The notes under the pieces were generated by a model. That model did not search any database. It was not told the DNA's origin and was given only the letters and a program-made list of their open reading frames with translations. Both the position numbers and the translations under genes were made by a program. This document shows positions 47,767 to 60,056 of a stretch of DNA of 64,000 bases, in pieces; position 1 is the stretch's first letter; every line of letters begins with the position of its first letter. This DNA comes from Camellia lanceoleosa (lineage: Eukaryota; Streptophyta; Magnoliopsida; Ericales; Theaceae). The stretch is from contig CM045758.1 in the NCBI GenBank assembly GCA_025200525.1, positions 164,636,261 to 164,700,260 on the forward strand, in the 5' to 3' direction.

Positions 47767-49331
47767 CATCGGATCCCTCTTAACCCCGAGGCCCAACCCG
47801 TCAAGCAGAAGCTTCGGAGAATACGCTCAGATTGGGCTTTGAAGATTAAGGAGGAGGTCACCAAGTAGATAAACGCAGAGTTCCTGCTAGTAACTGAGTA
47901 TCCGACTTGGTTAGCCAACATTGTTCCGGTGCTGAAGAAAGATGGCAGAATTCGGATGTGTGTGGACTTCAGAGATTTGAACAAAGCTAGTCCGAACGAC
48001 AACTTTCCTCTACCGCACATCGATGAATTGGTGGATTTCACCGCAGGTCATTCGCTGCTCTCCTTTATTGATGGATTTTTTGGGTATAACCAGATCTTGA
48101 TGGCACCTGAGAACAGGGAAAAGACTGCCTTCACCACGTCGTGGGGAACCTACTGCTACAGGGTGATGCCGTTCGGCCTGAAAAATGCTGGGGCTACTTA
48201 TTAATGGGCTACAACCACTATCTTACATGATATGATCTACAAAGAGGTAGAGGTGTATGTGGACGATATGATTGTCAAGTCCAAGAAAAAAGAGGGCCAT
48301 AACACCACCTTGAAGAAAATTTTCCAACGGATCAGAGAATATTGGTTGAGGCTGAATCCACAGAAATGCACTTTTTGCGTAACAGCAGGAAAGATGCTGG
48401 GTTTCTTGATCACACAAAGGGGCATCAAGGTTGATCTTTCCAAAGTCAAGGCCATACTAAAAATGCCACCACCAAGGACTGAAAAGAATATGTGAGGCTT
48501 TCTGGGTAAAATGCAATTCATAATACGATTTATTGCAAAACAATCCTTGACTTGTGAACCACTATTTGGTCTCCTGAAGAAAGGAAAAAAAATTCCAATG
48601 GGATGACCGATGTTAGTTTGCTTTTGAGCAGATCAAGTAGTACCTTCAAAACCTGCCCGTGTTGTCGTCGCCAAAGCCGGGGAAGCCATTGATTTTGTAT
48701 CTATCAGTAATGGGCACAACGATGGGCTGTATGCTTGCTCAGGAATTTGAGGATAGAGTGGAGAAAGCCATCTATTACCTGAGCAAGAAGATGTTAGAAT
48801 ATGAGACCCACTACACGCCGCTGGAAAAGGCTTGCTTAACTTTAGTATGGGCCACCAGGAAGTTGAGGCACTACCTGTTAGCTCATGCCGTAATTCTGGT
48901 TTCGAGATTAGATCCCATCAAATATCTCTTCGAGAAACCAGCGCTTACGGGTAGGCTAGCCCGTTAGTTGCTTCTTCTCTCCGAATTTGATTTGAAGTAT
49001 ATGACTCACAAGTCAGTTAAGGGGAGGGCTGTAGCGGAGTTTCTAGCTGATCACCCAGTGGAAGGGAATGAAGTGGTAGAATACCTATTCTCAAATGAAG
49101 CTATTTTGTAGGTTGAGGAAGAGATTTGGACAACGTATTTTGATAGAGCGTCTAACCAGTACGGTTATGAGACAGGGGTGTTGTTGATAGCACCTGACAA
49201 TTCCCATATACCTTTAGCCTTCAAACTCCAATTCAAAGTATCCAACAACGAGGCAGAATACAAAGTGTGCATTGCTGGATTGGAAGCCGCCCTGGAAATA
49301 GGGGCAAAAAGGTTGGACGCCATTGGGGACT
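47767..49331 (+). pseudogene. Element D reverse transcriptase, RNase H and first part of archaeal-type RNase H
   Basis: RT blocks in order: [68 protein letters not shown] and the catalytic YVDDMIVKSKKK at 48256. Stops near 47866, 48202 and 48494 replace Gln or Arg. After a frameshift near 48590, RNase H follows (ILYLSVMGTTMGCMLAQE, AIYYLSKKMLEYETHYTPLE). After stops at 48966 and 49109 the second, archaeal-type RNase H starts (WTTYFDRASNQYGYETGVLL, VSNNEAEYKVCIAGLEAAL) and breaks off inside the GDS motif at 49331 where element E begins. Its remaining part is not found beyond E, so flanking sequence was lost there. Confidence 0.88.
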
Positions 49332-52168
49332 TGTCACGACCCAAACCTGCCGCTAAAAGTTTGGTTCATGACCGGCCCAAACATAGGCCTCAAACAGAAT
49401 TTAGAATAATTTTTAAACCCATACGGGGCCTTAAGCGGAAGCAATGCCAATAAAAGACAACATCCATTGAGCTTGTGCATACATGATAGTTTAATTAGAT
49501 TCAAGTATTTAAATACATTTCCAGAGTTACACATACAATCACATAATCTATATAGATCTCACACACACTTAAATAAGACTCCAAAAATTACACAACTCCC
49601 AGTAATATCAAAATTACGGCCTCAACACGGAGGCGTATCCCAGGCGGCTTGACAAACAGGTAGACCTCAATACAACTCTAGTGTCAATCCCTGATGGCTC
49701 ATCTACATAATATACACAAAAACAGAGTGAGCGGGGCTCAGTGAATAATAGCAATGTAAGGAGGTGAGTCAAATGAGCATAGACTTAAAGAATGTAAATA
49801 TGCATATTGAACCATACACAGATCTTATTCATAATCATGTCTTAAAATGGCCTCAGGCCCACATGTAACGTAGAACGGCCTCAGGTCCAGATATAATACA
49901 AAGCGGCTGTAAGCCCGGATATGATATAGGATGGCTATAAGCCCAGATATAATACAGATCGGCTATAAGCCCAGATACAATACAGAACGGCTGTAAGCCC
50001 AGATATAGTACAGATCGGCTTTAAGCCCAGATGTGATACAGAACAACTTTAAGCCCAGACATGATATAGATTGGCTTTAAGTCCACAGATAATACAGAAC
50101 GGCCTTAGGCCTAACATATTATGCAGAGCGGCCTCAGGCCCAGCCAGATATCAACAGATTGGCCTCGGGCCCATTATTAACAAAACAGAATGATTCCAGA
50201 TACATAAAGATATCATTGTTCCATAATACACATATGTTCCACTTGTTCATCATGAATTCAGATAATTAACTTGCAGGTAACAAAACGTCAGTATTAACTA
50301 TTAACAGTAAGTAAAACGTACTGCTACAGTACTATTACTCAATAGTGCACAAAGATTTTCCCATGGTTTATTACAAGTTGACATAGTTGTCTTGCGGATA
50401 ACAGAACATTAATAACAACTACTAACAGAAGGCAAATGTATCATTGCATTAATAAGGACAGAACAATTCATATCATAACGGCCTTGGGCCTATGTCTATT
50501 ACTAGGGACAGAACGACCTTAGGTCCATATCAATGCCATTATTCAAGCATATCGATTAATTAAATCAAAGCACAACACCAATGGAATAGACCATTCACAA
50601 ATAACAATACATAAATCATAATCACAGGAAGTAAGTGAAACATATTGTTACACTACTATTACTCACAGTGATTAGCTCCCGGTAGTAATGGGATGATGTC
50701 CTCGTCTCGACCTACAAGTACAGTGCACAACACATAATATGAGATTATACTCGATCCTTTACTTATTCTCTTTGATCATTCAATCAATTAACCATGGTGG
50801 TACCAAGCTCATTATTCCTTAATAAGTTATAATCCATGTCTCAGAAAATAGGAGAAATCAATGGGAAATGGTTTAGGTGAAGAAATGGTATAAAATTGAT
50901 TGACAGAAAGTGAACAGTCGTCACTAATTTGGGCATAACTATTTCTGTATTTAGAATTTGGGAGTGAGACTACCTCCATTGGAAACTAGACTTCCGGGGC
51001 TTGATGTTAGGCTCAAGAATCACTTAAAACGGAGTCCCGAGGCAAAAGATATGCTTATTCAAATTTGGCTGAACAGAGCTGTCTCTCGCACGTGCAGGAA
51101 ACAGAGCCGCACGTGCGGCCCTGGGCAGTTTGCAGTCCGAAAATTTGGAACTTCTCATTTTCAAAATCAAACCTCAATTTCATGTAATTCAAGGCCCAAA
51201 ACTCTTTAATACAAGATAAATTTCACATCCTTAGCTTCCATTCCAATTTATATCTCCAAAATACTACTCAATTTCTCAATCACAAGAACAAGATTATGAA
51301 TTAGAATAGAAAAACATAAAGTAGCCATGGTTTGGGGTTTAAAACTCATTTACATGGGGGAACCCTCTTTAACCTCTTTAAGAACCATAAAACCCCTACA
51401 AGAAATTAAGTTGTAACATAAATTCATGTTATGGACAAGAATTCAACATCTTATTGCTTGAAGAAACAAAACCCTTACATATAATCATAAATAACCCAAG
51501 AACTCATTCTTTAGTCTATAATCTTCAAGTATTGAGAGGGAGGATCTTACCTTAAGCCTTCACCATCACCTATTCTTGTATAACCATGATGAATTCAAGC
51601 CAAATCCTTGATTTCTTCATCATCCTCAAGGTTTCTCTTCTTCTCTTGCTTCTCTCTTGCTCTCTCTCCAAATTTTTCTTTCCTTAGATATTTTCTTGGC
51701 TCAAAGGTTGAGTTGAACCACTCATATAGCATATCTATCTATACATATATATAAGCTTCCACAAATAGGAATGGCCAAACACGCCCTTACAAATCGCACA
51801 AAATTAAATTTCAATTAAACTTCCCAGATGACTCTAAAAATTCCGCTGATCATAAATGTGTCATCTGTTTTGGTTTCTGAAGTCTCTAAGGCCTTCAATC
51901 TGCAGTACAAAGTTAACCACCCAAACATGCATTAACGAATCAGACAAATTAGATTTTCAATTAATTCTCCCAAATAGTTCTAAAAATTCCCATTAACATA
52001 CCCAAGTATTGAATTTTGATTTTTGAACATGTAAAGGTCGGTAATTTCAATTTTAAAGCTGTGACTCAACAAATAATTCCTCAATTTGAATAGATATCGT
52101 TAAATTAAAATGCATTAACCCACAAGGACATAAAAGTGATTTCGGATACGACTTTTGGGGTCGTTACA
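49332..52168 (-). repeat. Element E 3' LTR, complete
   Basis: 2837 bp bounded by TGTCACGACCC and GGGTCGTTACA. Contains the minisatellite at 49846-50175. The only longer open frame (50958-51209, plus) has no domain. A target-duplication check is impossible because the other outer end is lost. Confidence 0.85.
49846..50175. repeat. Minisatellite of about 29-31 bp in element E LTR
   Basis: About eleven units of the kind CGGCTGTAAGCCCAGATATA followed by A-TACAGAT. Words alternate between GGCCTCAGGCCC and GGCTTTAAGCCC, each a small palindrome. The same array is in the truncated LTR at about 55683-55975. Confidence 0.88.
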
Positions 52169-52181
52169 TTCTCCCCACCTT
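52169..52181 (-). other. Element E polypurine tract
   Basis: Minus strand AAGGTGGGGAGAA immediately before TGTAACGACCCC, the usual arrangement in plant gypsy elements of this LTR type. Confidence 0.8.
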
Positions 52182-55150
52182 AAGAAGTTTGGTCCTCCAA
52201 ACTTGATTCACCCTGCCACAAGTCAAGTTTCGTCTTGGATATACATCATTTCTCAATTATTTAGCCATTCACAATTCTATACAGTTAATTTCAATGGAGT
52301 TTGCTCCCAGAATCACAAGTAATTCATCTTTACCGGCTAATTGGTAATAATACTCAATAACATCAAATCATCGTCTCACTATTTACAACCCTCGTACATT
52401 TCAATTCATTGATCCACAAGTTATATCTTCGAAATAGTATATTAACTCAAGGGTATTCAGAAATGAATTCACTTCAAGTATTGGATTGCATGCGACTCAT
52501 AAGCTATTAAACATAATTCAAACTCTTTAGGTTCACAAACAACCCCAACTACTATAATTCCTCAAGGGTTAAGGAAACATTCACTACTCGATCGGGTTTC
52601 AAATGGCACAAACATACTACAACAATTAAACCCAGAATAAACAAATAAGTTCTAAATTAACGACCTTATGGCTCTTGTTCACTAATAGGTTAAATATTCA
52701 GAACAATGGTTTGGTAACTTGAAATATCTCCAAGCGATTTACTTTTGTAGCAGATGGGATAAATGAGGTTTTAGTTTTCGAATAACCAAATGTAGAGTCA
52801 AATCCTCAACTTCAAATGATCAGAAGTAAACTTATCAATTTGAATCAGATTTTTAGCAGACTTCAAATAGTAACCCAAATTCCAAAATAAATTGTTAGCA
52901 AAATCAAATATGGATCAAACCTTAATTGTCACAATTCCCAAACTACAGTAAGGTAATAATCATTTAAAATTCATATTCGCTTGGAAGATCTTAAAGTCAA
53001 CATCATGACATCAAGCACAAAATACATTCACCATAAAGCTATTATATTCTTGTTCCAGTAACGTCAAAGTAGGCTGAGTATCGTGCCTAATCCGATCTTT
53101 CTTTTTTTTTTTATTCCATATTTAGTAAAACATTCTAATCATGAACAAAAACATTTTCCAAAAATATGTAATACATAAAATTCATCGAACCTTTCATAAT
53201 TACGCACAATACGTTGTTCAGAGACATTATTCAGAAACTTATCAGACCTTTCAAAGATTATCAGATGTTGGGATACTTCCCAATAGCATTAAACATATTT
53301 AAACTTTGACAGAACAACCTCTGGTCCAACTTATAACAAATAAGATAGAATGACTTCAAGTTCATCACAGAGCATTCATCAAGCATGCCACAATAAATTA
53401 TCAAATGGGAAATTCATTCATGCATGGCAAAATATTTTTTTCAGAGAACTTGTCATATCCTGAACAATCGGAGTTTCGTAGCATATCTAGTCATTTTGGG
53501 AAAATTATTCGGAAAACTCATCATATTATAAACATGTCGGAAGTTCATAGCATATTTTATCATTTCAGAAAATACTTATCATATAGAACATTTCATAACC
53601 AAAACATAGATTTCATTAAACATTGTATAGCACAGCCATGTTCAAAATCATTTATACGAAAGTATCTTTACAAAGACATTACTCACTTAGGTCTATAGTC
53701 AACTCACGCAAGATCACACATTATTCATCTATGTCAGAAGTACTGAATGTAATTGGTGGTAGTCAACTCACGCAAGATCACATAAGTTTCGTTCTAATGA
53801 GCACTCATTTCCAGATCACAATAAAGGAACAAGCCTTGAATTAATTCTCATACAAACATTTCATCCTTCATTAGTAACGGTGAGTTTATGATACCAATAT
53901 GCTAGGTTCAGAACAAAACGTATCATTATGTCTTTCAGAAAAATGGCAGTCCACAAAAGAAATGCAATTTTCCTTTTATTCACATTCATTCACAAGAATA
54001 TATGTTCGAACTGAAAGGAGGAACAAAACTTCACTTATCATCCCATAGAAAGATTCACAACATGACTTTCTTTTCACCAACGATCCACTTTAATAACCCA
54101 AGTAATTTGATTAACAGACATATCATCTCACTACATTACCAATGCTCGTTCATATTCTTACACGTGGTAGGACAACATAAGCAGCACCTCATTCTTACTA
54201 CCTTTCCCTCAAGACACTAAATACAAATTATCTTAGTACATAATGTCATATCAAGTAACTCTATGGTTCAAGATTTCAGATAATATTTTCCCTCGCCATC
54301 ATCCTTATCTCAATTTCCTCAACATACACTCTATCTCTACAAATTAACATACTCAACACCACCAACATTCTAGTCACAATTTCACTTTCCCTATATCACT
54401 AAACTTCCCTAAAATTCCACCGAATACTATGTGATCACAGATCATGAAACTTGTATTTATTAACATTCCATTTCATCCCTACTCCTAGAATCATAAGATG
54501 CAGACTGTTAACACATCGCATATCATTCATTAATTACACCATAACACATAGGTTCACATCCTTGATCATAACACACAAGCATACAAAGCTATGGATGGGG
54601 CAGTTCCTTCATCTCTGCTTCTTATATCAGGCCATTTTCTAATTCTCATACTCGTTATTAATCATTGCATTTCTCAGTTGCCATAATTCCATACACTTCA
54701 TTGATTCACCACAACCTCAGTTTCCCCGAAATTCCTCATGGTTACTTTCACATGTAATCCAAATAGAAACTACATTTAATCTCTATTCACATCACATTTC
54801 TACAATCATGCTTACACTTCTCGATTTTAACTAAGAACATCAATATTCCACGTCTTTCATAACTTGAGCCTCGATATCATACTCATTACACAAACTCGTT
54901 CTCATTTCATAACAATTATCAAATCCTCCTTAGTCACAAACTCAATCTATGAAACAATAAATATGGATCTCCTTTTAGTACTCCAAAGTCCATAAGAGAT
55001 CAAATTCTCAGGCTGAATACTTAACTGATTGTATAAGCTCACATACTTCTTTCAAAATGCACACCAACTCATTTCGTTACTAGATATGTGCAACTTAAAT
55101 GCATTCTAGACACTCTAATGCTCAATGGACACGTGTGTGAGATCTTAACT
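52182..55150. other. Element E interior, non-coding
   Basis: About 3 kb, AT-rich, many TCATTT/ACATAA words. Only short open frames (for example 53405-53698) and no retrotransposon domain in any frame. The local duplication AACTCACGCAAGATCACA occurs at about 53701 and 53765. Confidence 0.75.
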
Positions 55151-55165
55151 CGTGCTCTGATACCA
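55151..55165 (-). other. Element E primer binding site, tRNA-iMet type
   Basis: Minus strand TGGTATCAGAGCACG, two bases from the end of the 5' LTR. TGGTATCAGAGC is the standard plant initiator-Met primer site. Confidence 0.92.
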
Positions 55166-55167
55166 CC

Positions 55168-56049
55168 TGTCACGACCCAAACCCGCCCCTAAAAGTTTGG
55201 TTCATGACCGGCTCGAACATAGGCCTCAAACAGAATTTAGAATAATTTTTAAACACATACGGGGCCTTAAGTAGAAGCAATGTCAATAAAAAAACAACAT
55301 CCATTGAGTTTGTGCATACATGATGGCTTAATTAGATTCAAGTATTTAAATACATTCCTAGAGTTACACATACAATGACATAATCTATACAGATCTCACA
55401 CACACTTAAATAAGACTCCAAAAATTACACAACTCCCAGTAATCAAAATTACGGCCTCAACACGGAGGCGTATCCCAGGCGGCTTGATAGGCAGGTAGAC
55501 CTCAATACAACTCTAGTGTCAATCCCCGATGGCTCATCTACATAAATATACACAAAAATGGAGTGAGCGAGGCTCAGTAAATAATAGCAATGTAAGGAGG
55601 TGAGTTAAACGAGCATAGACTTAAAGAATTTGAATATGCATATTGAACCATACACAAATCTTATTCATAATCATGTCTTAAAATGGCCTCAGGCCTATAT
55701 GTAACATAGAACGGCCTCAGGCCTAGATATAATATAGAGCGGCTGTAAGCTCAGATATAATACAGATCGACTATAAGCCCAGATACAATACAGAACGGCT
55801 GTAAGCCCAGATATAGTACAAATCAGCTTTAAGCCTAGATGTGATACAGAACAACTTTAAGCCCAGACATGATATAGATTGGCTTTAAGCCCACAGGTAA
55901 TACAGAACGACCTTAGGCCCAACATATTATGCAGAGCGGCCTCAGGCCCAGATATTAACAGATTGGCCTTGAGCCCATTATTAACAAAATAGAATGATTC
56001 CAGATACACAAAGATATCATTGTTCCATAATACACATATGTTCTATTTG
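55168..56049 (-). repeat. Element E 5' LTR, truncated
   Basis: Matches 49332-50235 with small differences, then homology stops after TATGTTCTATTTG and element D integrase sequence takes over. About 1.95 kb of LTR is missing together with part of D's RNase H, which indicates a deletion across the outer junction. Confidence 0.85.
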
Positions 56050-56051
56050 AA

Positions 56052-57366
56052 CAGAGATATTGAACAGAAATATACGCCAACCTACGAGTTGATTGCGCAA
56101 TAGATGAAGTACAAGATCAAAACCCCTGGTATTATGATATTTGGAACTTCTTGGAAAAGGAGGTTTATCCACTAAGGGCAAATGCCAAAGATAAAAGGGC
56201 AATACGGCAGATGGCTACTCAGTTTATCATTTGTGGGGGTAAGTTGTACAAACGAGGTCATCTGGGAACGTACAAGTTGTGCGTTGATATAGAAGAGTCA
56301 AAGCACCTAATAAAGGCTATCTATGGAGGAGAGTATGGAGCACACATGAGCGGAGTAATGCTAGCCTTAAAGATTCTCATGCAAAGTTACTACTGGTCTA
56401 CCATAGAGAAGGATTGTATTGGTTTCAACGATACCACAAATGCCCAATTCATGCAAATTGCATGAATATTCCGTTGTCAAAGCTATACAATATAACTTTG
56501 CCATGGCCTTTTTCAGTCTGGGAAATTGATGTTATTGGGGCAGTTACGCCAAAAGGTTCGAATAGGCATGAGTATATCCTTGAGGCAATAGACTATTTTA
56601 CAAAGTGGGTTGAGGCCCAATCCTATGTAGTGCTGAAAGAGTCGCATGTAGCCAAGTTCATCAGGAATAATATCATTTGTCGTTATGGGGTCCCGAATGA
56701 GATCATTTTAGATAATGGCTCCCATTTCAAGAGTGAAGTGATTAACTTATTGGAGAAATACAGCGTGATTTTCATAAGTCATCCACATACCAGCCGCAAA
56801 CCAATAGAGCTGTTGAGGCCGCCAATAAGAACATCAAGCACATTTTGCAAAAAATGGTTGAGACTTATAGGGATTGGCCAGACAAATTACCATTTGCCCT
56901 CTAGGGCTATAGGACTTCAATTCGGACATCTACTGGCGCAACTCCGTATTCTCTGGTTTATGGGATGAAGGTTGTTTTGCTGATCAAAATAGAGGTTCCG
57001 TCGCTGCGGGTTTTGGCTGAGTGCCAGATAGCAGAAGCAGATTGGCAGCAGAGCAGGTTCGAAGAACTAATGTTGTTTGATGAGAGAAGGCTGAAAGCAC
57101 TGTATCATGTCCAAGGTTATCAACGCAGAATTGCCAGAGCTTTCAATAAAAAAGTTAAGTCCAGGAATCTGAAAGAAGGGGATTCAGTGCTGAAAGACAA
57201 CCGAGCTCCTATCCATAACCTTAGGGGCAAGTTCAGACCCAATTGGATTGGTCTTTACATTATCAAATCAATCTGGTCTGGTGGAGCTGTTATTCTTATG
57301 GGCCTGGATAGCCTAGAATTTTCCCAACCGATCAACATGGACAAGTTGAAGAAATACTATCCTTGA
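56052..57366 (+). pseudogene. Element D integrase
   Basis: Begins in the linker before integrase (DEVQDQNPWYYDIWNFLEK), then HLIKAIYGGEYGAHMSGVML and YYWSTIEKDC of the zinc-binding domain. A frameshift near 56430 leads to the core: WEIDVIGAVTPKGS (first Asp) and ILDNGSHFKS (second Asp). A second shift near 56775 precedes the Glu region, readable in another frame as RAVEAANKNIKHIL, so all three catalytic acids are still encoded. The C-terminal part (56965-57366) has FNKKVKSRNLKEGDSVL and KFRPNWIGLYIIKSIWSGGA, ending MDKLKKYYP and a stop. Confidence 0.87.
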
Positions 57367-57510
57367 GAGGCTCGCTAGGTCGAAAACCCGGAAGGGCGAC
57401 CTAGGAAAAAGTTAGAGCACAAAAAATTCAAAATAAGAAAAACTGAGCTCGCAAGGTTGAAAACCCTAAAGGGCGACCTTGGCAAAAGTTAGAGCACAAA
57501 AGGAGAGTGT
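57363..57510 (+). repeat. Imperfect tandem duplication after element D integrase
   Basis: GCTCGCTAGGTCGAAAACCC...GGGCGACCTAGG...AAAGTTAGAGCACAAAA is followed by a second version starting GCTCGCAAGGTTGAAAACCC about 83 bases later. Confidence 0.85.
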
Positions 57511-58490
57511 TAATACCCGAGCGAACCCGAAACGAACTACATAAGGCCTAATTCCCATCTTCGGGATACGTAGGTAACTTCATTCTGAAGTCCAGCCATA
57601 AACACCTCCAAATCAACTGTGTCCATGTGTTTGATCAAGGCATCCTTATCTATTCATTATCCAAGAGTTCGGTTGTGATTTTCACTATGGGAGCTAGTTA
57701 CAGTGTAGTGCAATGCTATTTCAGTCAAGGGGAAATTTTCTATCTTTGGATTCGAGGTTGTATATCTCGAGGATAGATTCCGTGTGTGTCAAGTTGTGAT
57801 CCTTATCGAAAATGGTTTTGAAAAGTTTTAATAAAAGTTGATTTGTTTTGTTTAAATTAATCTTTTTACAACTTAGACCATCTTTGGACCAAAAGGAAAT
57901 TTTCAATACCTACAACCTCAATTTCATTAATTTTAGTGCAAAGTTCTCCATCTCTCGATGCAAATCAAAGTTACTCTTTTTTTTTTTCTTTTTTTTTTTC
58001 ATTCGAAAGGAAAATTTGAAAGTACAGATCAAAGAAATAAACTTGAGGCATGGGAGAATCAGGTGTTCCTGCATCCCCTCCCAGAGCTTGTGGAAGCTTC
58101 AGATGCTAAAGTAAGCCTAGTTTGCGCCTTATTTTCAAGCCAAGCCAGGCATTTGCCAGAAAGGACCCAACTTAAATTGAGAGTAGGAGTCAGAAGTTCT
58201 CTTGTCTTCCAAGCAGTAGGATATCGAGCAAATTGTGAGCCTCAAATAAAGAATGGAACTAGGTATTCTATCCCCTATTCTAGACAAGTTTGGTGGTGTC
58301 CAAACTGACGCCTGAACCTAAATAGGAAGTAAAAAAACACAGTGTGTCAGGCCAATCAGCTGAATGCCGGGTTGCCGAGACATGCTATAGCTCATCTTGG
58401 GCAAATCAATTCAGGGGTAACGCCAAGCAATGTCAATAACAGACCTGTTACACATCCAATGGCACCACCACCCCTTGTTCAGGAAATCAA
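57511..58490 (+). other. Element D 3' untranslated region and junction, no gene
   Basis: Includes CGGGATACGTAGGTAACTTC, a phrase common after Ogre integrase genes, and a T-rich tract at 57976-58000. The 3' LTR start expected from solo LTR C (TGTAGACACC) is not present. An open frame at 57958-58308 has no recognised domain. Confidence 0.55.
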
Positions 58491-58555
58491 CTAGCCGTTG
58501 GCGAAAGAAATAGCCTTGTGTTGAATATGCAGGGCAAGAGTCCACTACCTTCAAC

Positions 58556-59435
58556 CTATCCATGTGCCATATCTGAAGAGGGATGAAAGAAAAGAGAGAT
58601 TAAAGAATAGAGAGGTGTATGTTGAGAGAAAAAGTAAAAAAAGGATTTTGAGAGAAAAACATAGCCTGAGTGTTGAAAGATGTAAAAAACACATATGGGA
58701 TGGTGGAAACCATTACCTGCAGAAGAAGTGGACTTCCTGCAAATTTGTTTATCTCTCACCGATGGAAGGCGTCTAAGCTTATCAAAGTTTTGGCCAATGC
58801 AGCTCTTGCCCTCTTTCAAGCCTTGGGCCACTTCAATCAAGCAAATGCTAGACCCTCTGAAACTTGGGGCAAGAAGAAAATGAGCCAACATACACAAACA
58901 GAGGGCATCCTGTCGAAAACTCTACCAAAGACGGTCGTCGCGGTCACCAGCATCAGAAAATTAATGAATCAAACTGGGGATATCTAACTCTCAATCGTGA
59001 ACCAAGGATCGGGCATCATGTAAAGTGAGCCCACACATCCTCCCTAGAGCTTGGATGTGGCTAAAACGGGACTGAGGCAAGATTTCCTCATTACGTCGGG
59101 ATTCCATCAAAACTTGAAATTCTTCGATTGTAGGGCATATCTCTTGCCCTCCGAAGCTGAAAACATGTGTAACCAAGTTTCAACACCTAGCCGCGATGTG
59201 AAGGAACGAAAAATACAGTGGAGAACGACTTAGCGGAAATAGTGCATTTATCTTGAAAATTCACTTTTTTCGAGCCATCTAAAGTCACAATCCAATTTGA
59301 GAGTTTTTCGGCAAAGAACGGCTCCATTTGTGGCAAAAACAAAGCTGGAATGAAGAAACTACAAAGTCCCGGCTTTTGTAGAAGATAAGGCATTGAGTGG
59401 AAGACAAGTGGCAACAATCTGGAGGTCCCTAACAT
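58556..59435 (-). pseudogene. Fragment resembling Ogre ORF1 / DUF7745-type plant protein
   Basis: Minus strand. After an N-terminal part (59435-59190: FFAEKLSNWIVTLDGSKKVN and following), a second frame at 59176-58991 reads VTHVFSFGGQEICPTIEEFQ, the PTIEEF-type motif of DUF7745 proteins found in Ogre ORF1. A third frame at 58897-58556 has ICLIEVAQGLKEGKSCIGQN, similar to the C-terminal part of that family. Frames are broken by shifts and stops. The motif match is from memory, so the family call is moderate. It is on the opposite strand to element D and cannot be D's own ORF1 in normal order. Confidence 0.5.
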
Positions 59436-59439
59436 TGAT

Positions 59440-59530
59440 GGCCGACCGGCCAGTGTTGATGGCCGACAGCCACCTTTTGTAGCCGACCGGCCACCACTGC
59501 TGGCCGACAGCCTCTATTCATGGCCGACAA
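59440..59530. repeat. GGCCGAC/CGGCC cluster
   Basis: Five copies of GCCGAC in about 90 bp, interleaved with CGGCCACC. Similar clusters occur at 17530-17650, 25900-25965, 39190-39310, 40855-40930 and 63150-63245. Confidence 0.85.
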
Positions 59531-60056
59531 CATTCTTATGGTCTTTCTGTGTGTTGAGAGTGCTGAGAACCTGTGCTTTGTTCTGCTCTTGGTGCATTCG
59601 GTTGTCTTGTTTTAGTGCATTTGTTGAGTTGCTTTTAAGTTGTTTCAATTTGTTTACCGAGTTGTTTCAATTTGTTTATCAAGCTGTTGTGTTGCTTATC
59701 GAGTTCTATTTGTTTGGTTTTTGCTTGTCGAGTTGTTGCGTTATTTATTGAGTTGTCTTATTTTGTTTGTTAAGTGTTGGTCGGTACATTACCTGATTAA
59801 GAAAGAGCCAATACAATATGCAGTTTTCAATAAAGATCAATCACATTTTTATGTTATGCGATGTTATGCGGTGCCAGAATGCACAATACAACAATTTTTC
59901 ATCAAAAAGATTGGTTTTCATTCCGATCATGGTCACTTTTTTACGAAAGAGTACAAGTTTTTAAAGCAAATAAAACCTGTCTAAATCTGTACAAAGTGCT
60001 AACACTACTAGCAAAAAGAAACTAAGCAAAAATACAGAGAATCAGTGCCAGCTATC

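Larger units (their letters stand above)
49332..56049 (-). mobile_element. Element E: protein-less LTR element (LARD-like) with 2.8-kb LTRs, inserted in element D
   Basis: The left LTR is 49332-52168 (2837 bp), with inverted termini TGTCACGACCC and GGGTCGTTACA. A polypurine tract follows at 52169-52181. The right, 5' LTR starts at 55168 with the same terminus but homology ends near 56049, so it is truncated to 882 bp. A tRNA-iMet PBS (TGGTATCAGAGC on the minus strand) lies two bases inside it. The 3-kb interior (52169-55150) shows no gag or pol domain. In the first 120 aligned LTR bases I count 8 differences. The insertion disrupts D's archaeal-type RNase H. Confidence 0.9.
39181..57960 (+). 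mobile_element. Element D: Ogre-like Ty3/gypsy element, 5'-truncated and interrupted by element E
   Basis: Plus-strand order: truncated 5' LTR (to 42469), tRNA-Arg-type PBS (42475-42492), leader, gag, protease, RT, RNase H, archaeal-type RNase H cut at 49331 by element E, then integrase from about 56052 to 57366 and a long 3' untranslated stretch. The PBS, very long LTR (compare 4.6-kb solo LTR C) and second RNase H point to the Ogre/TatIV group. The 3' LTR is not found in the window. The right limit is approximate. Numerous stops at CAG/CAA/CGA/TGG-like positions make it defective. Confidence 0.88.

Noticed and set aside
57958..58308. 116-residue plus-strand open frame
   Set aside because: No recognisable domain, begins in a T-rich tract, and lies in the decayed 3' region of element D.
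59440..59950. Start of element D 3' LTR
   Set aside because: The GGCCGAC cluster resembles one in D's 5' LTR, but the sequences on both sides do not match, and the LTR start TGTAGACACC is missing.
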